Assembly (NCBI GenBank): GCA_022829145.1
Contig: CM040745.1
Coordinates: forward strand, 25,946,906 to 26,010,905
Length of the DNA: 64,000 nt
Source: Albula goreensis
Lineage: Eukaryota > Chordata > Actinopteri > Albuliformes > Albulidae
Direction: 5' to 3'
Below the pieces are notes generated by a model that was not told the DNA's origin, did not search any database, and saw only the letters and a list, made by a program, of their open reading frames with translations. Made by a program: the position numbers and the translations under genes. Numbering within the stretch: the first letter of the stretch is position 1; the number at the start of each line of letters is the position of its first letter. Below are positions 1 to 10,599 of the stretch, piece after piece.

Positions 1-3000
1 TTTAGCTCAGCATGCATAGAATGCATGGCACAGGGTTGTGGTGCCTGTTGAAATTAGATAAAAGCATCATTTCGCAAGCACAAATGCGTGGAGATTTTAT
101 CTTTCCTAAGTATGTAAAACCACTGTGGAATGAATATATCAAAAGACTACAGAATTTGTCAACACTTCAAACTCCTCAACACTACATTCAAGAAAAGGAA
201 ACTGTTTTGAAATTTAAAACTAAAATAATAGTCTTTCTGAGTGCAACGTATACCTTCTATTTTTCCGGTCTCTCCTCTGAGTTGACTTTCGTTATTGAAT
301 TCATTTTATTATATACAGCTATGCATGCCACTGTTAGAGCAACCAGCACACCTCAGTTTTCTTCTATAAAGTTGACATTTTCCTCTCATTACCCTTGCTG
401 TGCTATCACAACACTGTGCAAGACCAATGAAGCTGAGGAGGACATGTTCTACAGGCTAAATATGTACGCCATGTGTAGTTTTTCCAAGAATACTTTGTGT
501 TGTTGTGTTGTCAAGTGTAGAAATAATTGATAATGGATTAATCAACTCAATGAAATGATAAAATAATGTCAAATGGCAAGAAAATGATAACTAGCACAGA
601 TGGCCCCAAGGGCCTGGACATACTCCTTGTGTACTCCAGTGTGCTGGCCAAAAGGCACTATAGCTGACTGTACGACATCAACCACTGTGCTCAAGGATGC
701 AAACACATGGTTCGTATGAGCAATTGTGGGACAAGCTTGAATTGAGAGGGTTTTTCTTTTTTCATTTTTTTCAAAGTTCATTCACTGTTTTTATAAGAAA
801 ATTGCCAATCTCATTCCCAGTGAAGTCCTCTTTCTCCTGAGTTTGATGACAGACCTTATCACATTGGGATCTTATTCTATTCTACTGGGATATTATTCTC
901 GTAGAGAAATTCATGGACATACCATATGATGATCACACCTTCCTACACAGTCACCACAAAGATAAAATATGTGGTCACAGAACTTAACACTAATGCTTGA
1001 GTGCACAGCACTGTGGCACATACGCATGAAAGTCTATACTTAGAAACGAAACATACCTTACAAGCTGCAGAGATGCTACTGTTTCAAAAAAGAGCGATCT
1101 ACCACAAAGTATTTGGGCCTACAGGTGTAGCTTGTAAGGAAGTGGGGCAGGAAACCAAGGCAGTAGATACAGCATCTGATTTTAATCAAACACATACAAC
1201 CCTTTCTGAAGCCTGGCACAAACTGTTACAGTATCTCCATCTTCCCACACAGCCAGCTCTCTTAAAACCTCAGACTAATGTGTGATGGGGAATTTAGATC
1301 TGTTTTACAAAAGTTCCCCCCTTCACATTTTAAACTTTTACCTGTTTCAAAAAACAAGTGAAAGAGAAAAATGGTACTCTCTAAAAATTCCAAAAGAATA
1401 ACACCAAAGCCCAACAGTGTGTCAGAAGTATTATGTTTAATCCAACCTTCTCAAATAACAGGTAATTAACCTATAATTCAGAAGAGAATATTTGAGTGTA
1501 AAATGTTACAATAAACATATGAATGCTTGCTTATGTAAATCACCTTAAGTATACTTTAACATTTCTTGAAGCATTTAAATGGTGTAATTTAATAAGTGAA
1601 AGTAAATGGTTTTTTCCAATAAAGAGTTGGGAGTTTTATTTCACTCTTTCATTCTCAATGAAAAATAGTCTATTTTTAGCATGCTTTGTAGCAAGCAGGT
1701 TTATTTTCTGAAGAAATATTTCTTGAGAGTATGAAAGTATTAAACACATTTTTCCAGTATTTACTTAGAATGTGACTCGAAAAGGGAATTTCAAATTGCT
1801 ACAACTGACTCATTTTATGGTCTCCAAATGAATATTTTCAAGTAAAAATAATAAAAAAAAATATCCCACCCTGTGTTTAGCACCATTGTTTCATACTAAG
1901 TCATACATAGTACTCTAAGGTGTATATTATTGAATTGTTATTTGTGTAAGTAAATGTAGTAAAAAAAAAAAATTAAAAAACCAAGATGTTCTTGCTGCAA
2001 GCTCTGGTGTGAGTGAATGAGGGCCACATCCAGACTTCAGCTGTGCACTGCTTAAATGTATTTCCACATGCAAATAATGATAGGCTGTTACGAAAATGCA
2101 CATAAGCAAAAGTGAAATTTTGTCATCAAATCATCTTTACCTGTTAGTTTTATTGTGATATCACAAATGCAATTATATAATTTATCCATGTGCTTCTATC
2201 AGCTGCTGGTTTTCCCACCCCACAGTTTACAGTTTGGATGAGCTACACAGACATTGTTTCGGGGGATAGAGTTAATTTCACAGACAGCTGGTCCAGGCAG
2301 ACTGCGTAAGGCCAGCATCTAATGATGTGGGTAATTGACCCACAGGTAGAATATTAATGCACAGGTAAAACACATGCCTTTGAATTAAATGGAGGAGTGA
2401 TTTCCTTTTTTCCTCACCTCATCATCAAAGGGCAATCCAATCACATTCTTGGAGGCTATTTGCAGTAACTGTACATTACCAGTATCAGTCCAAAGCAATG
2501 CTTGCACAGCGATGTGAAACACTGTAGCTGACAGGAGAACTTTCAAAGGACAACAGGTTGTCAGAGGATGATGCAGTCATGAGACTGGCTTTCAACTGAA
2601 AAATCTGGGCTAAAAATTGGTTCAGAAAAAAATTATGAAATGAATTATTTCTGTAGGGAATTTAATGGCACATGAGCTATTTGATAATTTCGTTTTCTCA
2701 GAAGCTAGAAACAGTGAAGTTGACATGTTGGTGTACAGATCTGACTGTGTTTCTCTCCCATGGCTGCATTTCAAACCCCTACTTGCCCTGGCCTAAATAG
2801 TGCTCTGAAGTATTAAAAAACTGCTTTAGTGACCCTGTGGTTAGCGTGGCCAGATGGCTGGTAACAGACACCATAATTGATACTGAATCAAATCCATCTT
2901 TATTATGTTCTAAAGGTATACATGTGCTTTGATAGACATTGGTATTATGAATTTACCATTTGTGGCATAAAACACAAATGTATGTTGACACATGAAATGT

Positions 3001-3265
3001 TCATGCATTTGTGATTGGTTGATATGTACAAACAGAACCAACCTGTGGTTTCCACATAAAGATATAGCTATATATGTATATGATCAGTTAAGACAGAACT
3101 CTGATACATCAAAATAGTTCAGGCACAATTACTTCATACATTGAGACAATGTGAATTGTTCATTTTTACATCTAATTTAACAGAACATGCACTGTTAAAT
3201 ACATGAAACATGCATATTAATACTTCACAGAAATAAATGAAATATTCAGACATCAAAAATTTCAA
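1..3265. other. AT-rich intergenic DNA, no supported gene
   Basis: No exon or RNA gene that I recognise lies here. The longest open frame (12-530, plus, 172 codons) has no recognisable domain and no splice or coding-like features. A shorter minus-strand frame (569-781) reads more like protein but is also unrecognised. A short A-tract lies near 1961-1980. In mammals GPR183 lies in an intron of UBAC2; I saw no UBAC2-like exon on the plus strand here. Confidence 0.5.
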
Positions 3266-3271
3266 TTTATT
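3266..3271 (-). terminator. gpr183: Polyadenylation signal of the GPR183-like gene
   Basis: TTTATT on the plus strand reads AATAAA on the minus strand, about 130 bp past the receptor stop codon. It is the first canonical signal seen downstream. Another TTTATT lies near 2899 and could serve a longer 3' UTR. Confidence 0.5.
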
Positions 3272-3400
3272 AAAGATAATCTTCTGTAAACGATACAGGA
3301 CCCTGTCCAAGGAGTTTCACTTCAGCCAATCAGAATCACCTGAAGACAATTCCTTTTCTTTAAGAATGCTTTAAGAATCCACATGACTTGTTAAGGCCTC

Positions 3401-4402
3401 TCAGGTGTTGCTGCTGCTCTGTTCAGCTGCGGTTTTGGAGGAGGGGACAGATGTGGACAGTTTTCCCCGGAACAGGCTCATCACTCTCTGCTTGTAGGTT
3501 TTGATGGCGAAAAAGTAGATGACAGGGTCAAGGCAGCAGTTGAGATTCATCATGGAGACAGTGACCTGCAGGGACATCTTAAAAGCCCTCAGCTCCTCAC
3601 AGGACGGCTCCCGAAGAATCCTGCGCACCATGAACTGCATGATGTTGATGTGGTAAGGGCTGAAGCACAACACAAAGGTGAAGAGGATCAGTAGGATGAT
3701 GCGGTTGGCCTTGTGGCTGCGTGTCGAGCGGCTGCTCACAGGGTTCTCCTTGGCTGCCCTAAAGAGTTTCAGGTTGATTTTGCCATAGCAGACCAAGATG
3801 ACCCCCAAGGGGATGCAAAAGCTGACTGTACAGGCCAGGAGAAGCAGGTAAGGCAGGGAAGGTGAGCCCTCCAGGTTGAAGTACTCCATACAGGCAAGCT
3901 TGTCTCCATTATGGATCAGCATCTTTTTGAATAGCAGGGGTGAATTGACCAGGGACACCAGCAGCCACACCAGAGCACAGACAGCCCGCACCACCTTCCC
4001 TTCCCTAAGGCAGCGCAGCCGCTGCGGGTGTACCATGGCCAGGTAGCGGTCCAAGCTGATGCAGGTCATGAAGCCAATGCCAGCGTATGTGTTGGCGTAG
4101 AATATTAGAGCAGTTAGCCTGCACATGATATCCCCAAACGGCCAGTCAAACCCTCGGATGTAGTAAGTGATCCTGCCTGGCAGTGCCAGAGTGAACAGGG
4201 CATCAGACAGAGCCAGGTTGACCAGATACAAGGAGGTGGAGTTGAACTTCTGTTGCTTGAGCCAGATAACATAGAGAACCAGACTGTTCCCAGAGACACT
4301 GACCAGGAACACTGTAATTAGGAAGATGGGAAATAGAATCTGGGCTGCCTCCTTCCATATGTAAACATCACAGCTCTGGTTGGGGGTCGTGGCATTCTCC
4401 AT
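3401..4402 (-). CDS. gpr183: G protein-coupled receptor 183 (EBI2-like oxysterol receptor)
   Basis: Class A seven-transmembrane receptor, 333 aa, complete in one exon. In mammals GPR183 binds 7alpha,25-dihydroxycholesterol at the plasma membrane and couples to Gi to steer B cells, T cells and dendritic cells. Seen here: two N-glycosylation sequons near the N terminus (N3, N8), GN at 38-39 in TM1, LSD at 65-67 in TM2, DRY at 118-120, the C94/C171 disulfide pair, CFSPY at 246-250 in TM6 and DPVIY at 292-296 in TM7. The phrases GFDW (84-87) and NTYAG (104-108) match GPR183. R77, Y102, Y106 and Y250 correspond to human R87, Y112, Y116 and Y260, reported as oxysterol-binding residues, all at a constant offset of ten. 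The frame stays open upstream to a splice acceptor with no earlier ATG, so I start at 4402. A TTG at 4423 is not a credible start. Teleosts carry gpr183a and gpr183b; I cannot say which this is. Other P2Y-like lipid receptors are less likely. Confidence 0.88.
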   Translation of the reverse strand: MENATTPNQSCDVYIWKEAAQILFPIFLITVFLVSVSGNSLVLYVIWLKQQKFNSTSLYLVNLALSDALFTLALPGRITYYIRGFDWPFGDIMCRLTALIFYANTYAGIGFMTCISLDRYLAMVHPQRLRCLREGKVVRAVCALVWLLVSLVNSPLLFKKMLIHNGDKLACMEYFNLEGSPSLPYLLLLACTVSFCIPLGVILVCYGKINLKLFRAAKENPVSSRSTRSHKANRIILLILFTFVLCFSPYHINIMQFMVRRILREPSCEELRAFKMSLQVTVSMMNLNCCLDPVIYFFAIKTYKQRVMSLFRGKLSTSVPSSKTAAEQSSSNT

Positions 4403-4449
4403 TCTGTTTCTCACAGAATCCAAAATGAATTCACTGGTAATATATCCTG
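4403..4449 (-). other. gpr183: 5' UTR piece and splice acceptor of the receptor gene
   Basis: On the minus strand a pyrimidine-rich stretch ending CTCTTCTACAG (AG at 4448-4447) precedes 44 bp leading to the ATG. Mammalian GPR183 has a non-coding first exon spliced to one coding exon, so this is probably the same junction. The upstream exon itself was not located. Confidence 0.5.
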
Positions 4450-4697
4450 TAGAAGAGAGGATCTTTTATTGTTTACAAAATAATTTCACTATATGATACT
4501 AATAACAACACTGTTGAATTAATAATAATTCATTTTATTGTTATACATTATTTATTCAAATATTTTTCACTCTTCTACAGCTCCTGTGTCTGAAGTATGA
4601 CACGAGAAGGTTAATTGTTTAGCACATGAATTACTTGCTGAGGACATTTCTGTACCAGCCTTTGAGCAGCGGTACATTGACTGTCAAACTGTCATAA

Positions 4698-4908
4698 TGA
4701 CTGTCATTATGAGTGGACTTTGGCTCTACACATTGGCTCTTTTTTTGCATTATGAGCGGTGGTTCCCCATTTTTTGAGGCTAATGCTGAGGTAAGTTCTG
4801 TTTTTATTTTCCCCCTCTGTTTGCTTGAAAGATGCTGTCAAGGTAACTGTAGGCTTTTCATTAGCTATTTTCATTCTGGCATTGCCTTCACAGTATATAT
4901 GTGTATAA
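4698..4908 (+). repeat. Diverged direct repeat, copy A
   Basis: This segment matches 6341-6506 in the same orientation. Shared words include TGACTGTCA at the start, GTGGTT, AATGCTGAGGTAAG, TTTTTATTTTC and CATTCTGGCATTG near the end. Copy A carries about 45 bp that copy B lacks. By eye the aligned parts agree at roughly four of five positions. It lies about 250 bp upstream of the receptor coding exon. The family is not recognised. Confidence 0.6.
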
Positions 4909-6340
4909 TATTATATTTTTGTGTCTGTTTGTAGATGACTCAAAAATGCACTGCATCAAACCACCCCCAAAAGTGTTTCAGGTTTGTTGCTCCCACAATG
5001 CTGGGAAATACAGAGAAAAAAAATGCAAGCCCACACTACTATTACTTTGTGGACCCATAACATTTTTACTGATACACACTGTGATACTGTCCGAACAATG
5101 AGACTACTGGATATTTTAAGACCGTGATGAATGGATGTATTATCTTCATATGTTTCACAATACAGATAACATAATCAATGTAAATTTTTGTACAGAATGT
5201 CAGATCATATCACACTGGTCTTCCTGTTCGGTAACATTATCTCTCTCTTTTTAAGGTTTTGATAAAGTGATAACATACTTGAACAAAAAGCTTCAACTTT
5301 CCATCAAATATGCCAAATTTTTGACATTTCATCAGTGTCCACAAGAGCTGAAACATTTGAATCAGGTCAAAGTTTTTGCTGTAGGAAAATCAGAAATAAA
5401 TGGCTCAACCCACCTATACATGTGAGCATACCTTCATAGTCTCCTTACATTCAACCAGTTTGGCAAAAACATATAAATGAAAATGCACAATGCAAATGTA
5501 GTCTATTCAATAGTGCTGTCAGTTTGTTGACTTAGTGCTTTGTTTTCCAAAGCATTCATTATGAATTGATTTAATGTGTGGGTTTCGGTACTTACTACGT
5601 CTGTTGTAAATCCTCTACAATCCGGTACACATACCCATGTTCTGTTCCATCTGGAGCTCTGAGAGAGGATGTGGTCATGAAGACTGTGTGAATCTAGCCT
5701 CACACTTTATGCATGCCTACGTCCTACCCTGAGAAGTCACATGTGGTAACTATATGAATTTCACCTATCATGAGGGCTATCAGTGTTTGAATCACTTCGT
5801 AGTGTGATAGTTTTTTACAAAATGCAAAACGTTATTGTAAAACCCCAAGTACATTCATGTTTACCAGTAAATGCTGGTTAAATGATTAACTCTGGTATTT
5901 CAAAGAACATCCCTTATCACATCAGTAATAACTTGTTTTTTTGAGATAAAGCAGTTCCTGGTCATACAGTGACTACTCATTGTTGTAAAAAAAAACACAA
6001 TTACAATCAGTCATGCTCTCTTGACAAATCAAACAGTTATCTGCATTAACAAACAAGGTATCATTATAAGGCATGCAGCAACCATGGAAACAATGACCAA
6101 ACATCATATTATTTTTGCTGTTGGCTGTTTCATAGTGGGTAACCATGTTGATAAAACTTGATATACAAACATAATGTTCAGGAGCAACTACGACATAATT
6201 ATGTATGAAATTAGGTTGACATCGCTAATGGTGAAATATATTTTATCCTTGTTAAAATTCCACCTTTCTGTCACCTTAACCAAAAGACCAATATCCTTTT
6301 TATTTAGAAAATACATCAATGTTATGTGTTAACAAAGGTA
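4909..6340. other. Intergenic DNA, nothing recognised
   Basis: AT-rich sequence between the two repeat copies. It has no exon, RNA gene or recognisable transposon. If the receptor has a non-coding first exon, it may be here or further right. Confidence 0.4.
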
Positions 6341-6506
6341 TGACTGTCAGTAGGGGTGGACCTCAGCTCTACTCATATTTCCTTTTTTCATTGTGAGTGG
6401 TGGTTGCCTTTTTTAATGTTAATGCTGAGGTAAGATCAGTTTTTATTTTCACCTTCTCTTTGTTCCTTTCATTCTGGCATTGCTTTCACAGTATGTATGT
6501 GCATTA
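6341..6506 (+). repeat. Diverged direct repeat, copy B
   Basis: Partner of 4698-4908, about 1.64 kb away. It keeps the AATGCTGAGGTAAG word and the CATTCTGGCATTG end but lacks about 45 bp from the middle. Confidence 0.6.
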
Positions 6507-8698
6507 AGTTAGTTATCAAAGGAAGTCATTAGTGCATATATTCATAACGAAGTTATAAAATAATTTTTGAACCGACGAACACAATTTTGCAAGTATCCAA
6601 TATATAAGTATGCATTTGAGCAATATCATGTTAAAATTAAGTGTCCCCTTTTAGTGTGTTTATGAATCACACATACATGATTCTTTTCACACTTTCACTT
6701 TTCATCAATAATTGATCAATTACATTTCTACTCTTGAGTAATAACAGCATATACACATCAATGATTAAGATTTCACACCAATGGTAAAATGTAAAATATT
6801 CCTATAGTCTCAATATGCTGCATTCCTCCTGAGATGAAATGATTAGTATGTGCATTTGTCAAGTTAAATAACAGAACTTCATGGTAATACATCACTAAAA
6901 CAAATGTCAACAAATGTTAACAAAAGTGAACTCCAAAATGGGATCTCATTAGTTTTATTTGAAAGGAACATCGATCTCAAAATTGCATTAGTTTGATTAT
7001 GCAACTAAAATTTTTAAAAATGTAGTCTGAGAGCTCAGTAGGTAGATTGTATGTACATGTATATTTGGCACACAGAGTAGAGTGAATACCAAACCAGTGT
7101 TTTAGTAACCTTGAAAGTTGGGAGTTTCCAAAGCCGAGACCTTTTGTTACTGAATTACAGTTGCATTAATTTATTATGGTAAATTGTATTCATTGTTATA
7201 GTGTCAACTGAAAATGCAACAAATCATTAGGCATAAGGGGTTTATATAAGAATAAAGTGTGATATAGTGATATAAGCACATTATGGAATTCTAATATCAA
7301 CTGAATTTCATTCTAACAACAACTTCATGGAAATGTCTGCACCTAGTGGTGGAACGTCTGTATGATTGATTATTCAGACATTCTATTCGGCACTTACCCT
7401 CACAAGCCTATGAGTCTGACAAACTTTCATCTCTTCATCATGTTGCTGTGGAATAACACTGCTCACCCTCTGGACTGTGTTTTATTTTAACCCAATTGTC
7501 AGATACTGCTTCCAAGAGTTACAACATTCATGTATGGCAGGAGTCTAACAAGGAGCAGCTTTTCAGACATATCCGAAATTGCTCAGGTGATTCTACCATA
7601 ATAAGTGATTCAGTGAACATAGCTTTTGAGCCCAAAACTATTCAGCATTAATACAATGTGTTTTGCCATGAAGCCTTGGGATTACCCAGCATTAAAATCT
7701 AACCATTGAATGAAATTTGGCTTACCACTGAGCAGCTGTGTGAACTTTGGGTTTCCAAAACAAAATGTCCACTTCCAGTGTTTTAATCATCATCCTCATG
7801 GTTCTTCATCTTGTATGTACAGCTGATTAACCCTTACCTTTAAAACATTTCACTTGATTCTTTGTTATCGAAAATAAAGGACACACTATGTATAAATACA
7901 ACTTGATAGATCAAATTTGTATGAAATCAAAGTAGGGATACTGTCAAAAATGCAATCCTATACATTAGTAAATTTGAAAAAAGTATGAATCTACTGCAAT
8001 CTCAATTTTAGAAAAGAACAAACTTCAACCGATCTGCTTGGCAGGAACATAGTAGTGCAAGAAAGAGTGGGTGGGTGTGAAAAAGTATAACCTCCTCAGC
8101 CAGCCAAACCCGGATATCTGAAGACACAAATCCGATTGCAGACAGCCTATGCTAAAAAGCTTATAGATATTTTCCAGATGCTCTATCAGAAATTTAACAT
8201 TTGGGGTCAAGGCAAACTCAGCACTTTTTGATAATCTGCAAAATAATCTGTTAAGAACAATTGTCCTTGTCATTAATTACACATGCATTACACTTCTTTT
8301 TAATAATGACATAATTATAAACCAATATATTGCTTCATTTTCTGGCCAAAAAGGACACATGTGTTACCTGAAAATAAAAGAGATGTACAGCCATTTAATA
8401 TTTGGTATTGATAACAGACATTTTTTGAAGGAAGTCAGATGTTTGTTGACATTTTACATGGAAGGGGATCAAGAAAATGTGGGCTCTTCATGGGTACAAC
8501 AGTCACCACAAATCAACAATACAGTGTTTCCAGTCTGTAAATAACACAACTGCTCTCTGAAGTAAGCTGCATTCCTTCACAGAAGTACTCTGTAGGCTTT
8601 TAGCCAACATTGAAAGAATACCTCTTTCTCACTACCTACTTGGCCCACCTCAGGGGTCAGTCTCAGTTCAGGATTGAAGTATGAACCAGTTTGGATCG
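6507..8698. other. Intergenic AT-rich DNA, nothing recognised
   Basis: No supported gene, RNA or repeat family. Open frames here are short and lack codon or domain signals. Confidence 0.4.
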
Positions 8699-8870
8699 CT
8701 AAAACTCTCTGCTAGCCAGCCACCATGTCTACACCATCTGGCCACTGTATCTCATTCAAAATGCTGCAGCTCAGCTGGTCTTCAGCTACCAAACCATATA
8801 GGTCTCACCTCTCCTTGACTCCCTTCAATAGCTTCTGATCACAGCTTGCATCAAATTCAAGACCCTTGGT
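8699..8870 (+). mobile_element. Relic of an L2-type LINE reverse transcriptase (C-terminal part)
   Basis: Translated from 8703 the frame gives NSLLAS, then LIQNAAAQLVF, then VSPLLDSLQ, then ACIKFKTL. These match, in order and spacing, the conserved end of the L2-clade ORF2 protein (NSLLAG, LIQNAAARLVF, HVTPLLxSLHWLPV, ARIKFKTL). Two in-frame stop codons interrupt it, so it is dead. No 5' part is visible and the 3' limit is uncertain. Confidence 0.75.
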
Positions 8871-9245
8871 GGGTGGTGTGTCCTGCGAAAAGCACTTGTT
8901 GTCAGTGTAGTGACAGGCTCCATGGTCTGACATAAAATTCCGACCATGCAAGTGCTGACTGTGGCGAGCAGCCCTGCAAGATGGTAGTGCTAATTGGCTT
9001 TAGCATCACCCAGGGACGCAGGGTTTCAGTCAGCAGGGTTCTGCCCAGCTCATTACACAGGACTGACTCCTCTGGCTGACAGAGTGCCAGCGGTCTGCCT
9101 GCTCCAGCTGTGCATTAAGTGCACTCCTCCAGCACACTGACTGCACAGACCAGCTGGTTCACTGCACAGAGACAGCATGCATTTCAGAGGACAGGAGCAC
9201 TGCTCTGCCCTCTTCTGGACTGAAAGAGAACGTTGGAGTGATGGG
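8871..9245. other. GC-richer patch next to the LINE relic, possible repeat
   Basis: This block is clearly richer in G and C than its flanks and follows the LINE relic directly. It contains CTGCTCCAGCTG and several CAGCAGGG / CTGACTGCAC-like words. It could be further transposon sequence (LINE 3' region or SINE) or a regulatory block. I cannot assign a family. Confidence 0.35.
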
Positions 9246-10047
9246 CCTTGTAGGCTATTGATGTATCACTGTGCATTCCAAATAAGGGAGAAATTAAAGA
9301 AAATCTAAAAATAAAAAATGGTCACAGCAAGAAAGAATTACTGGCCTTGGTTACAAGCCTTTTCTGAATGGTAGCCTCACTTTAAATATCAGCTTTGTGA
9401 AGCTCACAATGTACAGTTTTTGTTGAGACTGATCAGGGAGATGCTGATTTAACTCTGTGGTGGTCACTGGTCATAATGTTTGTTTTCCTATTGGCACATT
9501 AAATAATTTAGCTTTTTCTGTGAATGATACACCTGTAATTCAGCACCTATAATTCAGCCTCTTTCAAAGTCATTGAGAAATGTCATGTGGTACTAGTAAC
9601 TCAAATAAAATAGTGTTCACGCAACATCCTGCATAGCACAGGAATAGTAGTAATTAGTACTGGCATTAATATGAAATATATGTATAATGTCAACAAACAT
9701 TGTTTAAGAACTATTACATTTATAGGACATGTCATACTAATAAGTCCTTTAAACAGTGCGAAAATGAACACTAGTGAATCATGTTGTGATGGTACATACT
9801 TGTTCTGTGTTCAATAGAATTCATTTTACCTTATAATTCAGACCTCTTAATGAGCATTAGATTAAGAAAATTATTGGGTATATTGTTATGATGTGATCTT
9901 CATCCATTCATTGGTATAACATATGCATAAGTCAATACTGTACACTTTTATTTTATTTATATTATAGCATTTATTTATTTTCCAGTACTCAGTAGCATGC
10001 ATATTGCTCCTGCATGAACCTAAACATGTTATATATAGGTACATATA

Positions 10048-10049
<2 letters not shown>
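9246..10049. other. Intergenic AT-rich DNA, nothing recognised
   Basis: No exon, RNA gene or known repeat was recognised between the GC-richer patch and the (TAA)n tract. Confidence 0.4.

Positions 10050-10087
<38 letters not shown>
10049..10087. repeat. (TAA)n microsatellite
   Basis: About twelve uninterrupted TAA units, roughly 360 bp upstream of the TM9SF2 start codon. Confidence 0.95.
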
Positions 10088-10199
10088 TACACAAATTTCA
10101 CGTTGGCATTGTTTAAAGCCGTGTCAGCAAACACAGGAATCAAAAAAGCAATTTGCAAAGTGGTTCCGTGAACAGCATTCACGGTGTTTTCATTCTCAA

Positions 10200-10443
10200 A
10201 TCAATTGTCTCTCCTCCAGTGTCCCACAATCCTCCGCTTCATAAAGCGACCCTGAAGTAATTGATGACGTGTCTCGTTCTGCCCGAGAAGTGGGTTAATG
10301 TTACAGACAGGTCCCTTATGTTAACTATCCTACGTAAGCATAGCTAGCAAGCTAGCTAAATGCATTTAGAGTGACATACAGTATAAATATATTGTGTTAA
10401 AAAAATAAAGGGGCATAGTCTTATTTCGACTAAAAGAGAGAAA
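10200..10443 (+). promoter_or_regulatory. tm9sf2: Probable TM9SF2 promoter and 5' UTR
   Basis: This is the sequence just upstream of the TM9SF2 ATG. A TGACGTGT word (10265-10272) fits the ATF6/XBP1-type UPRE or a CRE half-site. A TATAAATA word lies at 10382-10389, 55 bp before the ATG. If used it would leave only about 25-30 nt of 5' UTR, so it may be incidental. The transcription start cannot be fixed from sequence alone. Confidence 0.45.
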
Positions 10444-10599
10444 ATGTGGATATTTCCCAAAGTCCCTTTTCTTTGGAGGGTCTTGATTCTCGGTGTAAGC
10501 TTTCATGTCGCTTCAAGTTTCTATCTTCCTGGTTTAGCTCCTGTCAGTTTCTGTGAGAAAAATCAATCTGGAAAAGATCAAGAAGTGCCGGACTGCAGG
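10444..10599 (+). CDS. tm9sf2: TM9SF2 coding exon 1
   Basis: Encodes residues 1-52: signal peptide with a hydrophobic core, then [12 protein letters not shown], where the lumenal domain begins. Context AAAATGT has A at -3. The donor is GTAAGT at 10600 and the exon ends in phase 0. Confidence 0.93.

Noticed and set aside
12-530. 172-codon open frame on the plus strand at the window start
   Set aside because: It has no recognisable domain, no coding-like composition and no splice context. A frame of this length can occur by chance in 64 kb.
569-781. 70-codon minus-strand frame with protein-like composition
   Set aside because: It reads plausibly as protein and has an acceptor-like CAATTCAAG upstream, but I recognise no family and no neighbouring exon. 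A profile search would decide.
4403-4423. Start of the receptor at TTG 4423
   Set aside because: TTG is not a normal nuclear start codon. The first ATG in frame (4402) fits the length and position of the GPR183 N terminus.
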